Shown here: positions 23,249 through 31,844 of the stretch, piece by piece
Layout of the letters: every line of letters begins with the position of its first letter
How positions within the stretch are numbered: the first letter of the stretch is position 1
Origin: an uncultured Clostridium sp.
GTDB lineage: Bacteria > Bacillota_I > Bacilli_A > RF39 > UBA660
Direction of reading: 5' to 3'
Length of the DNA: 38,981 nt
Assembly (NCBI GenBank): GCA_905193755.1
Contig: CAJJPX010000014.1
Span: 1-38,981, forward strand
The notes under the pieces: generated by a model
Database searches by the model: none
What the model was told of the DNA's origin: nothing
The model's input: the letters and a program-made list of their open reading frames with translations, nothing else
Translations under genes and position numbers: made by a program

Positions 23249-24487
23249 TTAGTTTTTTTCTTCTAGTTCTTCTTCTATTTTAAGAAGTCTATTGAATTTA
23301 CAAATTCTTTCTCCACGTGATACTGAACCAGTTTTTACAAATGGTATGTTTAGAGCTACTGCTGCATCTATTATGAATGTATCTGTTGTTTCTCCACTTC
23401 TATGTGACATAATGCATGTGTAATTATTCTTTTTAGCAAGCACTATTGTTTCTAACATTTCATAGAATGTACCTATTTGATTTGGTTTGATTAGAATTGA
23501 ATTACAAAGTCCGTTTTCAATACCATGTTCTAGTTCTTTTTTATTTGTTACGAATAAGTCGTCTCCAACTATATTTATTTCTTTGCCAAGTCTATCTGTT
23601 ATAAGTTTGAATCCTTCGAAGTCATTTTCATCATATGGATCTTCTATTGAAATGATTGGATAATTCTTAACTAAGTCTAAATAATATTCTAGAAGTTCTT
23701 CTTTATTTAAGAATTTATCTTCTATTTTGTATGTTTTAGTTGTTTCATTATATAGTGAAGATGCTGCAACATCTAGTGCAATAAATACATCTTTTCCTGG
23801 AACGTATCCTGCTGTTTCAGTTGCTTTTACTATGTAGTTAAGTGCTGTTTTATTTGTCTCTAGATTTGGTGCAAATCCTCCCTCATCTCCTACTGATGTT
23901 GTAAGTCCTTCATTATCTAGAAGTTTCTTTAATGCATGGAATACTTCGCTTGCACATCTAAGTCCCTCTTTAAATGAATCTCTTTTTGGAACAATCATAA
24001 ATTCTTGAATATCTAAATTATTTTTTGCATGCATTCCACCATTAATGATATTGAACATAAGTCTTGGTATTTTCTTTTCTCTTGGATTTAAGTATTCATA
24101 TACTTCTTTTCCTGCTTCTGCGGCTGCTGCTTTTACACATGCAAGACTTACTCCTAGAGTTGCATTTGCTCCTAGTTTGCTTTTATTTGGTGTTCCATCT
24201 AACTCTATCATTTTAGTATCAATTTCTTTTATTTGTGATACATCAAATCCTAGAACTGCATCTTTAATAAGAGTATTTACATTATTAACAGCTTTTAGTA
24301 CACCTTTTCCACAATATCTCTCATCATTATCTCTAAGTTCTAGAGCTTCTCTGCTACCAGTTGATGCTCCTGATGGTACTGCAGCAACTGCTTTTATACC
24401 TTTTTCAGTAGTTACTTCTACTTCAACAGTTGGATAGCCTCTAGAGTCTAAAATCTCTCTTGCTTTAATATTTGTTATTTTGCTCAT
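23249..24487 (-). CDS. eno: Enolase
   Basis: 412 residues from the ATG at 24485-24487 behind GGAGGG; an earlier TTG overlaps that site. Enolase turns 2-phosphoglycerate into phosphoenolpyruvate. Start KITNIKAREILDSRGYPTVE, GASTGSREALELRD, proton-relay Glu regions near HAKNNLDIQEFM and VGDEGGFAPN, metal ligands in SIEDPYDENDFEGF and VGDDLFVTN, catalytic Lys in LIKPNQIGTF, then SHRSGETTD. The usual KxNQIGT is KPNQIGT. Slightly shorter than the common ~430. No other glycolysis genes adjoin. Possible -10 TATAAT at 24517-24522, back to back with the femX-side promoter. Confidence 0.98.
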   Translation of the reverse strand: MSKITNIKAREILDSRGYPTVEVEVTTEKGIKAVAAVPSGASTGSREALELRDNDERYCGKGVLKAVNNVNTLIKDAVLGFDVSQIKEIDTKMIELDGTPNKSKLGANATLGVSLACVKAAAAEAGKEVYEYLNPREKKIPRLMFNIINGGMHAKNNLDIQEFMIVPKRDSFKEGLRCASEVFHALKKLLDNEGLTTSVGDEGGFAPNLETNKTALNYIVKATETAGYVPGKDVFIALDVAASSLYNETTKTYKIEDKFLNKEELLEYYLDLVKNYPIISIEDPYDENDFEGFKLITDRLGKEINIVGDDLFVTNKKELEHGIENGLCNSILIKPNQIGTFYEMLETIVLAKKNNYTCIMSHRSGETTDTFIIDAAVALNIPFVKTGSVSRGERICKFNRLLKIEEELEEKN

Positions 24488-24540
24488 AAATATACCCTCC
24501 AATTATTTACATAATCATTATACTATTTTTTTTGATAATA

Positions 24541-24549
24541 TGCTATAAT
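24541..24549 (+). promoter_or_regulatory. Extended -10 promoter of the FemX-like gene
   Basis: TGCTATAAT with TATAAT at 24544-24549; no good -35. The start codon is 28 nt downstream. Confidence 0.55.
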
Positions 24550-24576
24550 ATTCTTGTTAAAAAAGGGAGACAAGTT

Positions 24577-25842
24577 ATGGATATTAAAGAAATTAAACCA
24601 GAAGTATTTAGTGAATATGCAAAAAAACATATACTTAAAAACTTCTTTCAAACTAAAGAATATGGAGACTTAATGAAACATAGTGATTTCTCTGTCATGT
24701 ATGTTGGTGCCTATCACAAAGGCTTAATTGTAGCTGCCAGTTTAATTTTATATAAATCTATAGGTCCAAGTATGAAATATGGCTATGCACCTCGTGGTTT
24801 TCTAGTTGATTTTTATGATAATGCTTTACTTAAAGCGTTTACTAAAAAAATTAAAGAATTTTTTTTGATGAAAGGATTTGCTTTTATAAAAATCAATCCG
24901 GAAGTTACTTATTCAGTAATTAATTTTGATGAAAAAAGTAAACTTGTTAATTCGAGAAGTAAAGATTTAGTTTTAAGACTTAAAGAACTCGGCTATGATA
25001 AGTTAAGAGACAATTTATATTTTGAATCATTACTTCCTAAATATACTCCAGTTATATATTTGCCTACTTATGATTTTAATAATCTTGATAACAAATTAAT
25101 ATCTAGTATGAAGGAATGTGATCTTACTGGAGTTAGCTTAATTAGTGGAAATGAAGAAGATATCGAAACTTTCTATTCATTTGTTGATGATAAAGAAAGT
25201 AAAACTTCAACATATTACAAATTTTTTTATAAAGAGTTTAAAAAAAGCGATATGGTTGATTTGTTAATGGTTAACCTTAACTATGAAACTTATGTAAAAT
25301 ATTTACAAAAACAATATATTTTTGAACAGGAAAATAATGATTCTTTAAACAAGCAATTTCAATTAACTCCTAATGATTCATCTTTATATGCTAAAAAAAC
25401 TAGAAGCGATGATGTTATGAATAGAATATCTGCAGATATTGCACTCGCTAATAAAAGAATGCAAGAAAACAATTTTAACGAAATATTAGGAGCTGCATTT
25501 GTTGTTAAATATGAAGGAAGAGTCACAATAATCATTACTGGATGTAATAAGGATTTTCAAGGCATTGATATTAAAACATATATTTTCTATAAAATTATTG
25601 AAGAATATAAAAAAGCTGGATATTTGTATTTAGATTTATATGGAATTACTGCTGATTTTACTGATACTAACCCATATAAAACACTTAATGATTTTAAGCT
25701 TAAGTTTAGACCTACGGTGTATGAATATATTGGAGAGTTTGATTTAATTGTTAATAAACCGTTCCACCAACTTCTTTGGTCTACTAATCAAATTCAAAAA
25801 GAATTTTATAAACCAGCTATTAAAAGAACAGGATCAAATTAA
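24577..25842 (+). CDS. FemX/MurM-like lipid II amino acid transferase
   Basis: 421 residues from the ATG at 24577 (GGGAGA is 7 nt upstream; an earlier in-frame ATG at 24532 precedes the promoter). FemABX/MurM enzymes add the first residues of the peptidoglycan cross-bridge from aminoacyl-tRNA onto lipid II. It shows the two GNAT-like subdomains: FFQTKEYGDLMKHSDFSVMYVG near the start and YLYLDLYGITADF with TDTNPYKTLNDFKLKF near the end. A helical arm lies between them (TYVKYLQKQYIFEQENND to ADIALANKRMQENN), as in FemA and MurM. The amino acid added cannot be predicted. Single-gene plus-strand unit, with the terminator at 25841. Confidence 0.88.
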   Translation: MDIKEIKPEVFSEYAKKHILKNFFQTKEYGDLMKHSDFSVMYVGAYHKGLIVAASLILYKSIGPSMKYGYAPRGFLVDFYDNALLKAFTKKIKEFFLMKGFAFIKINPEVTYSVINFDEKSKLVNSRSKDLVLRLKELGYDKLRDNLYFESLLPKYTPVIYLPTYDFNNLDNKLISSMKECDLTGVSLISGNEEDIETFYSFVDDKESKTSTYYKFFYKEFKKSDMVDLLMVNLNYETYVKYLQKQYIFEQENNDSLNKQFQLTPNDSSLYAKKTRSDDVMNRISADIALANKRMQENNFNEILGAAFVVKYEGRVTIIITGCNKDFQGIDIKTYIFYKIIEEYKKAGYLYLDLYGITADFTDTNPYKTLNDFKLKFRPTVYEYIGEFDLIVNKPFHQLLWSTNQIQKEFYKPAIKRTGSN

Positions 25843-25874
25843 AAGAATTTCTAAAAAATTGAAATTCTTTTTTT
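25841..25874 (+). terminator. Intrinsic terminator of the FemX-like gene (probably bidirectional)
   Basis: Stem AAAGAATTTC/GAAATTCTTT (25842-25851, 25861-25870) and a T-run to 25874. It overlaps the stop codons of both convergent genes. Confidence 0.8.
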
Positions 25875-26109
25875 ATACGTACTTCTCAAGATCTTTTGGA
25901 ACTTTATCATTAACTATCATATCTATTATTTTATTTTCTTTTTCTTCTGATACTTCTTTTCCTGTTATGTCTGAAAGTTCATGTATTATATCCTTTAAAG
26001 TGTTTCTATCTTTAAAGTTACCCTCCTGAAGTTTTCTTGCTAAACCTATTATTGTATCTTTATCAACATTAGTTTTTTCTGTTATCCTATTAAAAAGATT
26101 ATCATTCAC
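25873..26109 (-). CDS. SpoVIF-like sporulation protein (YjcC family)
   Basis: 78 residues from the GTG at 26107-26109, placed 5 nt after AGGTGA; an upstream GTG overlaps that site. NLFNRITEKTNVDKDTIIGLA, LQEGNFKDRNTLKDIIHELS, and VSEEKENKIIDMIVNDKVPKDL closely follow SpoVIF, a spore coat assembly factor in Bacillus (NFKDEKT, VPKDL-type end). Such a gene suggests an endospore-forming lineage or one that has kept remnants of it. Whether the cell still sporulates cannot be read from this window. Confidence 0.7.
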   Translation of the reverse strand: MNDNLFNRITEKTNVDKDTIIGLARKLQEGNFKDRNTLKDIIHELSDITGKEVSEEKENKIIDMIVNDKVPKDLEKYV

Positions 26110-26160
26110 ATATATCACCTAATTTATTATATGTAAATAATAATCTTTTGTTCTTTTGTC

Positions 26161-27348
26161 CTAAAAATTAAACATTAACCATTCTGGCTTGTATATCATA
26201 AGTATTCCTATTACAACCATTATAATTCCGCCGATAAGATGTGAGTACTTTCCATATTTATTTGATATTGCTTTTATCTCTAATGTCTTCATGGCGATTA
26301 TAAATATTATTATATCATCTATCATAAAGAATAATATATATAATAACGAATAAAGTATTTGTCCAAATTTACCTACTTCATTTATTGTAAGAATTTGTGT
26401 AAACATTACAGGTAGTCCTAGTGAACAAAGAAGTTCTATAATATTAACTGACGCTGCTAATAAAACTATTCCTAGAAGTGCCAAAATGAAGGATTTTTCT
26501 TTTACTATTTTTTGAATTGATTTTATTATTTTCTTTCTATTCTTCGTGTCAACTACTTCACAGCCATCATCTTTTTTGAAGATGAATGATATTATTTGTA
26601 GTACTCCAAATAAAACTGCTACGAATGCTATTGCAACTCTTATATATAAAATTTTATTTAAGAATATCGCTAGATTTAACCAAGAAATTAGGAATAAGAA
26701 ATATACCAGTGCAGATGATACAAGAAATGTAATACCTAAAGCCCACATTCTTTTTCTGTTTTTCATTCCGAGAAGCATTGATATTAAAAATAAAAGTATC
26801 CACATGGCGCAAGGATTAAATCCATCAACTAATCCGATTATTATTGCTGAAAGTCCTATTGAAACTTCTTTTATTTTTTGTTTACCAAGTATCGGAATAT
26901 CTATTTCGTTTTCTTGGTAATTGGTTTTTGTGTCTTCTTCATTTTTATCTTCTACTATTCCTAAATATATTCCAACTTTATCTTTATATTTTACATTACT
27001 GTAATACTCTATAGCATTCTTTATTCTTTCTGGGGTGATTTCTTCATCAAATCCTGTTATGACCGTTTCACCAATTATTAGATATGGTATTCCGCTTGAT
27101 GTATCATTTAAGATATCATGTACTTTTGAATATTTTTCTTGGTTCTCTTTATCATACCATATTTCATATCTATGCATTTTTATAAAATCATTTTTCTTTA
27201 AGTAAGTTTCAAACCATTTTTCTTCGTCCTTACAGTGTGGACAACCATCTCCATAAAATAAATAAATATTTAAATCTTTTTCACTTCCAAATACTAAGAA
27301 TGGGATAAATAGAAGTAAAAATAATAATATTTTTAAAGTTTTTTTCAT
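26161..27348 (-). CDS. Thioredoxin-fold plus CcdA/DsbD-like membrane thiol-redox protein
   Basis: 395 residues. A signal sequence or anchor (1-21) is followed by an extracytoplasmic thioredoxin domain with the active site CPHC (36-39) and the cis-Pro region SSGIPYLIIG. Six or more membrane segments follow from about 165, like the CcdA/DsbD electron carrier, with FNPCAMWILLFL and NIIELLCSLGLP each giving one Cys, the pair expected to relay electrons. It would move reducing power across the membrane. It overlaps the small thioredoxin-like gene by 4 bases (ATGA), so the two are probably partners. Confidence 0.85.
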   Translation of the reverse strand: MKKTLKILLFLLLFIPFLVFGSEKDLNIYLFYGDGCPHCKDEEKWFETYLKKNDFIKMHRYEIWYDKENQEKYSKVHDILNDTSSGIPYLIIGETVITGFDEEITPERIKNAIEYYSNVKYKDKVGIYLGIVEDKNEEDTKTNYQENEIDIPILGKQKIKEVSIGLSAIIIGLVDGFNPCAMWILLFLISMLLGMKNRKRMWALGITFLVSSALVYFLFLISWLNLAIFLNKILYIRVAIAFVAVLFGVLQIISFIFKKDDGCEVVDTKNRKKIIKSIQKIVKEKSFILALLGIVLLAASVNIIELLCSLGLPVMFTQILTINEVGKFGQILYSLLYILFFMIDDIIIFIIAMKTLEIKAISNKYGKYSHLIGGIIMVVIGILMIYKPEWLMFNF

Positions 27349-27599
27349 AAGTCACCTTCTATAATTTTTATAAATTCTTCCTTTTTATGCTCTCCACATA
27401 GTCTAGTTATTTCCTTATCATCTTTATAAAAAATAAATACTGGAAGAATCTTACCTACATTGAATTTTTCTATATCATCGAAATCAAAGTCATAGTCTTC
27501 ATACTCTATTTCTTTAAATTCTTTTTTTAATTCATTTATTATCTTATTCATTATTATGCATGATGGGCATCCTAACGAGTTTATTTTTACTATTTTCAT
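27345..27599 (-). CDS. Small thioredoxin-like protein
   Basis: 84 residues. CPSC at 11-14 after the first strand, and KILPVFIFYKDDKEITRLCG with the cis-Pro, give a minimal thioredoxin fold; there is no signal peptide, so it is cytoplasmic. Its stop overlaps the start of the DsbD-like gene, so it may supply electrons to that protein's membrane domain. The extra Cys in RLCGEHKKE is not part of the usual fold. It has an AGGAGTAATT ribosome binding site. Confidence 0.8.
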   Translation of the reverse strand: MKIVKINSLGCPSCIIMNKIINELKKEFKEIEYEDYDFDFDDIEKFNVGKILPVFIFYKDDKEITRLCGEHKKEEFIKIIEGDL

Positions 27600-27607
27600 A
27601 ATTACTC

Positions 27608-28360
27608 CTATTTTAGTAATTTAGATTTTTGTATTTTGTATGTACATTTTACTATAAATTTTCTTGTGAAAATTCTATTTGCAAATACTCCTAACTTTAT
27701 GGTAAATCCTGGTATAATTATTAGTTTATTTCTATTCATACATTTTAATGTATACTTTACAACATCTTTACTTTGTAGAGATTTCACCCCGAATTTTACG
27801 TGTGCTCTTTCATTGAATCCAGTGTCAACTGGTCCTGGACAAAGTATATGAATTTTTACATTACTTTTGTCTCTTCTTAACTCTTCATATATACCCATAC
27901 TTAGGTTATAAACATATGATTTGGTTGCATAGTATGTTGACATAAGTGGTCCTGGTTCAAATGCGGCAGATGATGCAACATTAAGTATTCTACCCTTATC
28001 TTTCTTAACAAAGTCTTGTAAGAATAGTTTAGTTAATATATGATAAGTTATAACATTTAAATCTATCATATTAAGTTCGCTATCTAAATCAGTATCAATA
28101 AATTTACCGAATGTTCCGAATCCTGCGTTATTGATTAATAAATCTACTTTACCTTTATATTTATTATACAATTTATAAACATTTTCTTTTACGCTTAGAT
28201 CCATAACTTCAATTTCAACATTTGTTTTTAATTCTTTAGCAAGCTTTTCTAATTTATCTTTTGATCTCGCTACTAAAATTAAATCATAACCTTCTTTAGA
28301 AAGTTCTTTTGCAAAATCTGCTCCTAAACCATTAGATGCTCCTGTTATTAAAGCTACCAT
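27608..28360 (-). CDS. Short-chain dehydrogenase/reductase
   Basis: 250 residues from the ATG at 28358-28360 (AGGTGAT upstream; an earlier ATG nine codons before lacks a site). Classical SDR: nucleotide loop TGASNGLG, NNAGFG, the Ser in NVASSAAFEPG and the catalytic YYATK. The C-terminal part has a basic tail (KCTYKIQKSKLLK). Members oxidise or reduce varied alcohols and ketones; DltE-like proteins of this type are common in Bacillota. Substrate unknown. It starts the leftward unit with the two thiol-redox genes (8 nt gap). TATAAT at 28390-28395 is a possible -10. Confidence 0.88.
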   Translation of the reverse strand: MVALITGASNGLGADFAKELSKEGYDLILVARSKDKLEKLAKELKTNVEIEVMDLSVKENVYKLYNKYKGKVDLLINNAGFGTFGKFIDTDLDSELNMIDLNVITYHILTKLFLQDFVKKDKGRILNVASSAAFEPGPLMSTYYATKSYVYNLSMGIYEELRRDKSNVKIHILCPGPVDTGFNERAHVKFGVKSLQSKDVVKYTLKCMNRNKLIIIPGFTIKLGVFANRIFTRKFIVKCTYKIQKSKLLK

Positions 28361-28452
28361 TCTTATCACCTGTATATATTGTAACATACATTATATTTTT
28401 AAAAAAGAATAATTTTGTGAATAAAATTAATACTAATTATTTTTTATTATTT

Positions 28453-28480
28453 GAAAAAGAAGTTACTATTTAGCAACTTC
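28453..28480 (-). terminator. Intrinsic terminator of rny
   Basis: Minus strand GAAGTTGCT-AAAT-AGTAACTTC (one G-T) then five T; it contains the TAG stop. Confidence 0.8.
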
Positions 28481-30019
28481 TTCAGCTCTTGTTTCTCTGA
28501 TTACAACAACTTTTATTGTACCAGGATATTGCATTGTATCTTCAATTTTTTCTTTGATTTCTCTTGCTATTTTATAGCTTGATAAATCATCAATTTCATC
28601 TGGCTTAACCATAACACGTAATTCTCTTCCAGCCTGCATTGCAAATGTTTTCTCTACACCTTCCATTGAATTGCCTATGCTCTCTAATTCTTCAAGTCTC
28701 TTAACATAGTTTTCTAAAGAGTCATTTCTTGCACCTGGTCTTGATGCGCTTAATGCGTCTGCAACTGCAACTAGTTCTGAAATAACATATTCTGCTTTTT
28801 TGTCTCCATGATGTGATTCAATTGCGTTTATTACGACTTTATCTTCTCCATGCTTTTTGGCAACACCTGCACCTATTTCTACATGGCTTCCTTCAACTTC
28901 GAAGTCAATTGCTTTTCCTATATCATGAAGTAAACCTGCTCTTTTAGCCAATTGAACATTTTCACCTAATTCACTGGCCATCAATCCTGCTAAGTGTGCA
29001 ACTTCTTTACTATGAGCAAGTGCATCTTGTCCATAACTCGTTCTAAATGCTAGTTTTCCAATTAATTCAACGATTTCTGGATCTACTTTTGATATTCCAA
29101 GTTCGAATAATGCTTCTTCACCTTTTTCACGAATTATTTTCTTGTAGTCTTCGCATACTTTATCATATAGTTCTTCAATTCTTGCTGGATGAATTCTTCC
29201 ATCTTTAATAAGTGTTTCAAGTGTTACTTTTGCAATTTCTCTTCTTAATGGATCAAACGATGATAAAACAATTACTTCCGGAGTATCATCAATTATTAAG
29301 TCAACACCTGTCATAGCCTCAATAGTTCTAATATTTCTACCTTCTCTACCAATGATTCTTCCTTTCATTTCATCATTTGGAAGCTCTACAGTACTTACTG
29401 TTTGTTCACTGGTAACATCGCTTGAATATCTTTGCATACTAGATACAATTAATTCTTTTGCTTTTCTGTCTGCTTCAAGTTTGGCTTCATCTTCACGTTC
29501 TTTTAAGTAGACTGAAATTTCTCTTCCCATTTCTTCTTCTACTTTTTTTAGTATAGTCTCTCTAGCTTTTTCCTTCGAAAAACCAGAGATTTTTTCTAAA
29601 AGAGCTATTTGCTCTTTTATTATACTCTCCATTTTTGCGTCTTTTTCTTGAATTTCTTTTTGTTGTGCCAATAAATCTTTATCTTTTTGGTCTAGGTTTT
29701 TTTCTCTTTCAGTTAATAATTCATCACGTTTATCTAAACTCTTTTCACGGTTATCAATTCTTTGATTTAGATCATTAAGTTCTTTTTTCTTTTCCTTAAT
29801 TTCTGCATCAGTTTGATTTTTTAACTTGTAACTTTCTTCTTTTAATTCTAAAATGCCATCTCTTTTAGCTTTTTCTGCTTCTTTTTTTGCATCTTGAATT
29901 AGTTTATCAGCTTCCTTTTGTGCAGCACTAACTTTTAATTTGTTTATAATAATCATTATGAAAGCGCCCACAAGCAATCCAACTACTACAAGCAAAATGG
30001 AGATAATTACATCATTCAT
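28466..30019 (-). CDS. rny: Ribonuclease Y
   Basis: 517 residues, close to the usual 520. RNase Y is the membrane-bound endonuclease that starts mRNA decay in Bacillota. Membrane anchor at 4-26, long charged coiled coil (about 30-190), KH domain with GRIIGREGRNIRTIEAMTG, and HD domain with H365-D366 in LLHDIGKAIDFE and later IESHHGD and VAVADALSASRPGARND. The start follows GGAGGAAAATT. Single-gene unit with a good promoter and terminator; the leader has a small hairpin AGAAGT/ACTTCT. Confidence 0.98.
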   Translation of the reverse strand: MNDVIISILLVVVGLLVGAFIMIIINKLKVSAAQKEADKLIQDAKKEAEKAKRDGILELKEESYKLKNQTDAEIKEKKKELNDLNQRIDNREKSLDKRDELLTEREKNLDQKDKDLLAQQKEIQEKDAKMESIIKEQIALLEKISGFSKEKARETILKKVEEEMGREISVYLKEREDEAKLEADRKAKELIVSSMQRYSSDVTSEQTVSTVELPNDEMKGRIIGREGRNIRTIEAMTGVDLIIDDTPEVIVLSSFDPLRREIAKVTLETLIKDGRIHPARIEELYDKVCEDYKKIIREKGEEALFELGISKVDPEIVELIGKLAFRTSYGQDALAHSKEVAHLAGLMASELGENVQLAKRAGLLHDIGKAIDFEVEGSHVEIGAGVAKKHGEDKVVINAIESHHGDKKAEYVISELVAVADALSASRPGARNDSLENYVKRLEELESIGNSMEGVEKTFAMQAGRELRVMVKPDEIDDLSSYKIAREIKEKIEDTMQYPGTIKVVVIRETRAEEVAK

Positions 30020-30066
30020 AATTTTCCTCCATTACTTTCTAGAAGTATTTTTAAACTTCTATATCT

Positions 30067-30095
30067 ATTGTAAAGTTTTATCGTTTTAAAGTCAA
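30067..30095 (-). promoter_or_regulatory. Promoter of rny
   Basis: -35 TTGACT (30090-30095), 17 bp spacer, -10 TACAAT (30067-30072). Confidence 0.75.
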
Positions 30096-30126
30096 TATTT
30101 AATTTTGTTTACAAAAAAACACAGAT

Positions 30127-31368
30127 TTATTGTTCTGGTTTTTTGTATCTAACTCTTCTTTTTCTTCTTTTCTTTTTACTTACTTTGAGAAATAAATATA
30201 TTAAGAAAATTAGTATCAAAAAATAAAGTTTGTTTATCCATATAAACTTCCACATGCTAAACGTTAACTTTTCGTTGTAATATAGCTTAAATTCTTTCAA
30301 AACTTCATTGTTATATTTTATTTTTACGTTTCCTAATTCTGAGCCTTTTTTTGTAAAATAAGAGATTTCTTGTATTCCATTATATTCGTAAACTAAATCT
30401 TCTTTGTTGAAATCATTTTTAAGATAACTATCATATTCTTTGTTATGATGAATTGATACTTCTTTTTCTTTTGAGTATTTTGTTTTTAAATTTACAATAA
30501 CATCATTTTTATTTAGAATATTTTGATATGAATAATTAGTTGAAAAATATTTATATGTCTTTGTTGCATCAATTATATGTGGAGACTTCCTGGTTGAATA
30601 AGCGTTAAGTGTTATAAACATATAGTTCACATTATCTATAGTTGCTGTAGATGCTAGACAATTTCCAGCCGCCTTTATGTAGCCTGTCTTTGCTCCAGTT
30701 ATATAAGAAATATCCTCTCCTACTTTTTGATTATATGTTTTTAGTGTACTTTTCACTGTTTTTCCAGTGGTTAATTTATATTCTTTTGTTTCGAAAACTT
30801 CTTTAAATTTTTTATTTTTTAAACTATATTTTAAAATTAAAGCCATATCATAGGCTGTACTATAATTTTTTTCACTATATAATCCTACTGGGTTTTCAAA
30901 ATTTGTATTTTTCAAATTAAGCTCTTTTACCTTTTTGTTCATCATTTCTACAAATTTTTCATAACTACCTGATATTGATATCGCAAGACCATTTGCACAA
31001 TCTGCAGCACTTGGCAACATTGTACAATATAATAAATCATTATAGGTAACCTCATCACCTTTTTTTAAGTTTATTTTTGCTACATCCCAAGCTATATCAT
31101 TAACCATTTTTTCTGTTATTTTCACTTTTGCATTATAATTTTCAATATTCTCTATAGCTACTATAACTGTCATTATTTTTGTCAAACTTGCAACTTGTGT
31201 TTTAACGTTCTCATTTTTGCTCATCAAAATTTTATTATCATTAAGATTATACAAAATATATTTTTCACTTATTAACTCAACTTCCGATGCGAATATTGTT
31301 GAACAAAAAAGTATAAATATCACTGTGAATGATATTATCACACTGCCAATGTTATTCTTTTTTTCCAT
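30127..31368 (-). CDS. D-alanyl-D-alanine carboxypeptidase (PBP5/DacA family)
   Basis: 413 residues. DacA-type enzymes trim the terminal D-Ala of peptidoglycan stems. Signal peptide 1-28; S61-L-T-K64 gives the nucleophile Ser, TGAKTGYIKAAG holds KTG (227-229). The SxN motif is S120-A-A in LPSAADCANGLA, so the Asn is replaced. A C-terminal membrane helix (about 372-392) and a Lys/Arg-rich tail keep it at the membrane, unlike the amphipathic anchor of typical PBP5. It overlaps the PH-domain gene by 17 nt and has no clear ribosome binding site, so translation is probably coupled. A weak hairpin with a T-run lies just after the stop (CAGA/TCTG near 30117-30136). Confidence 0.92.
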   Translation of the reverse strand: MEKKNNIGSVIISFTVIFILFCSTIFASEVELISEKYILYNLNDNKILMSKNENVKTQVASLTKIMTVIVAIENIENYNAKVKITEKMVNDIAWDVAKINLKKGDEVTYNDLLYCTMLPSAADCANGLAISISGSYEKFVEMMNKKVKELNLKNTNFENPVGLYSEKNYSTAYDMALILKYSLKNKKFKEVFETKEYKLTTGKTVKSTLKTYNQKVGEDISYITGAKTGYIKAAGNCLASTATIDNVNYMFITLNAYSTRKSPHIIDATKTYKYFSTNYSYQNILNKNDVIVNLKTKYSKEKEVSIHHNKEYDSYLKNDFNKEDLVYEYNGIQEISYFTKKGSELGNVKIKYNNEVLKEFKLYYNEKLTFSMWKFIWINKLYFLILIFLIYLFLKVSKKKRRKRRVRYKKPEQ

Positions 31369-31786
31369 ATTTCTTTTTTTCGTCCATCATAAAGTCAGTA
31401 ATTTTTGTTTCTATTTCAACTGCACCTTTTGGATCTAGATTTGAGATATAAACATTTTCTTTAACTGTATCTATCTCTATATCACTCCATATTAAATTTT
31501 TTGTTACTTTTAGGTCATTGTACATGTCTGGTGTTATAGTTGTAAAAAAATATCCCCACAATAGTCTTTTTTGACCAATTAATATTCTCTTGTTTGTAAG
31601 TGCTATAACACATGAATTTATAATCATAAGTGAACTTTCATTTTTTTGTGCACAAAAAGCATATAATACTTTCTCCCCTGGATTTAAATGTTCCTTAATT
31701 ACTGTAGCATGTGCATTTGTTCTGAACGCTACTGTTCTTGGAAATTTTCTTTTAAATCTTCTGACCATTCTATATATATCATCCAT
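31352..31786 (-). CDS. Bacterial PH-domain (YokE-like) protein
   Basis: 144 residues. NPGEKVLYAFCAQKNESS and CVIALTNKRILIGQ form the strand-turn pattern of bacterial PH domains (YokE/bPH type), followed by LIWSDIEIDTVKEN. No signal peptide. Such domains often bind lipids or partner proteins; the role here is unknown. The first ~25 residues are basic (MVRRFKRKFPRTVAFRTNAH). AGAGGTGATAAT precedes the ATG; first gene of a two-gene unit with the carboxypeptidase. Confidence 0.65.
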   Translation of the reverse strand: MDDIYRMVRRFKRKFPRTVAFRTNAHATVIKEHLNPGEKVLYAFCAQKNESSLMIINSCVIALTNKRILIGQKRLLWGYFFTTITPDMYNDLKVTKNLIWSDIEIDTVKENVYISNLDPKGAVEIETKITDFMMDEKKKYGKKE

Positions 31787-31801
31787 ATTATCACCTCTTT
31801 G

Positions 31802-31830
31802 ATTGTACCTTATTCTAGAAAAAAAGACAA
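31802..31830 (-). promoter_or_regulatory. Promoter of the PH-domain/carboxypeptidase unit
   Basis: -35 TTGTCT (31825-31830), 17 bp spacer, -10 TACAAT (31802-31807). Confidence 0.7.
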
Positions 31831-31844
31831 GAAATAAAGTATTT

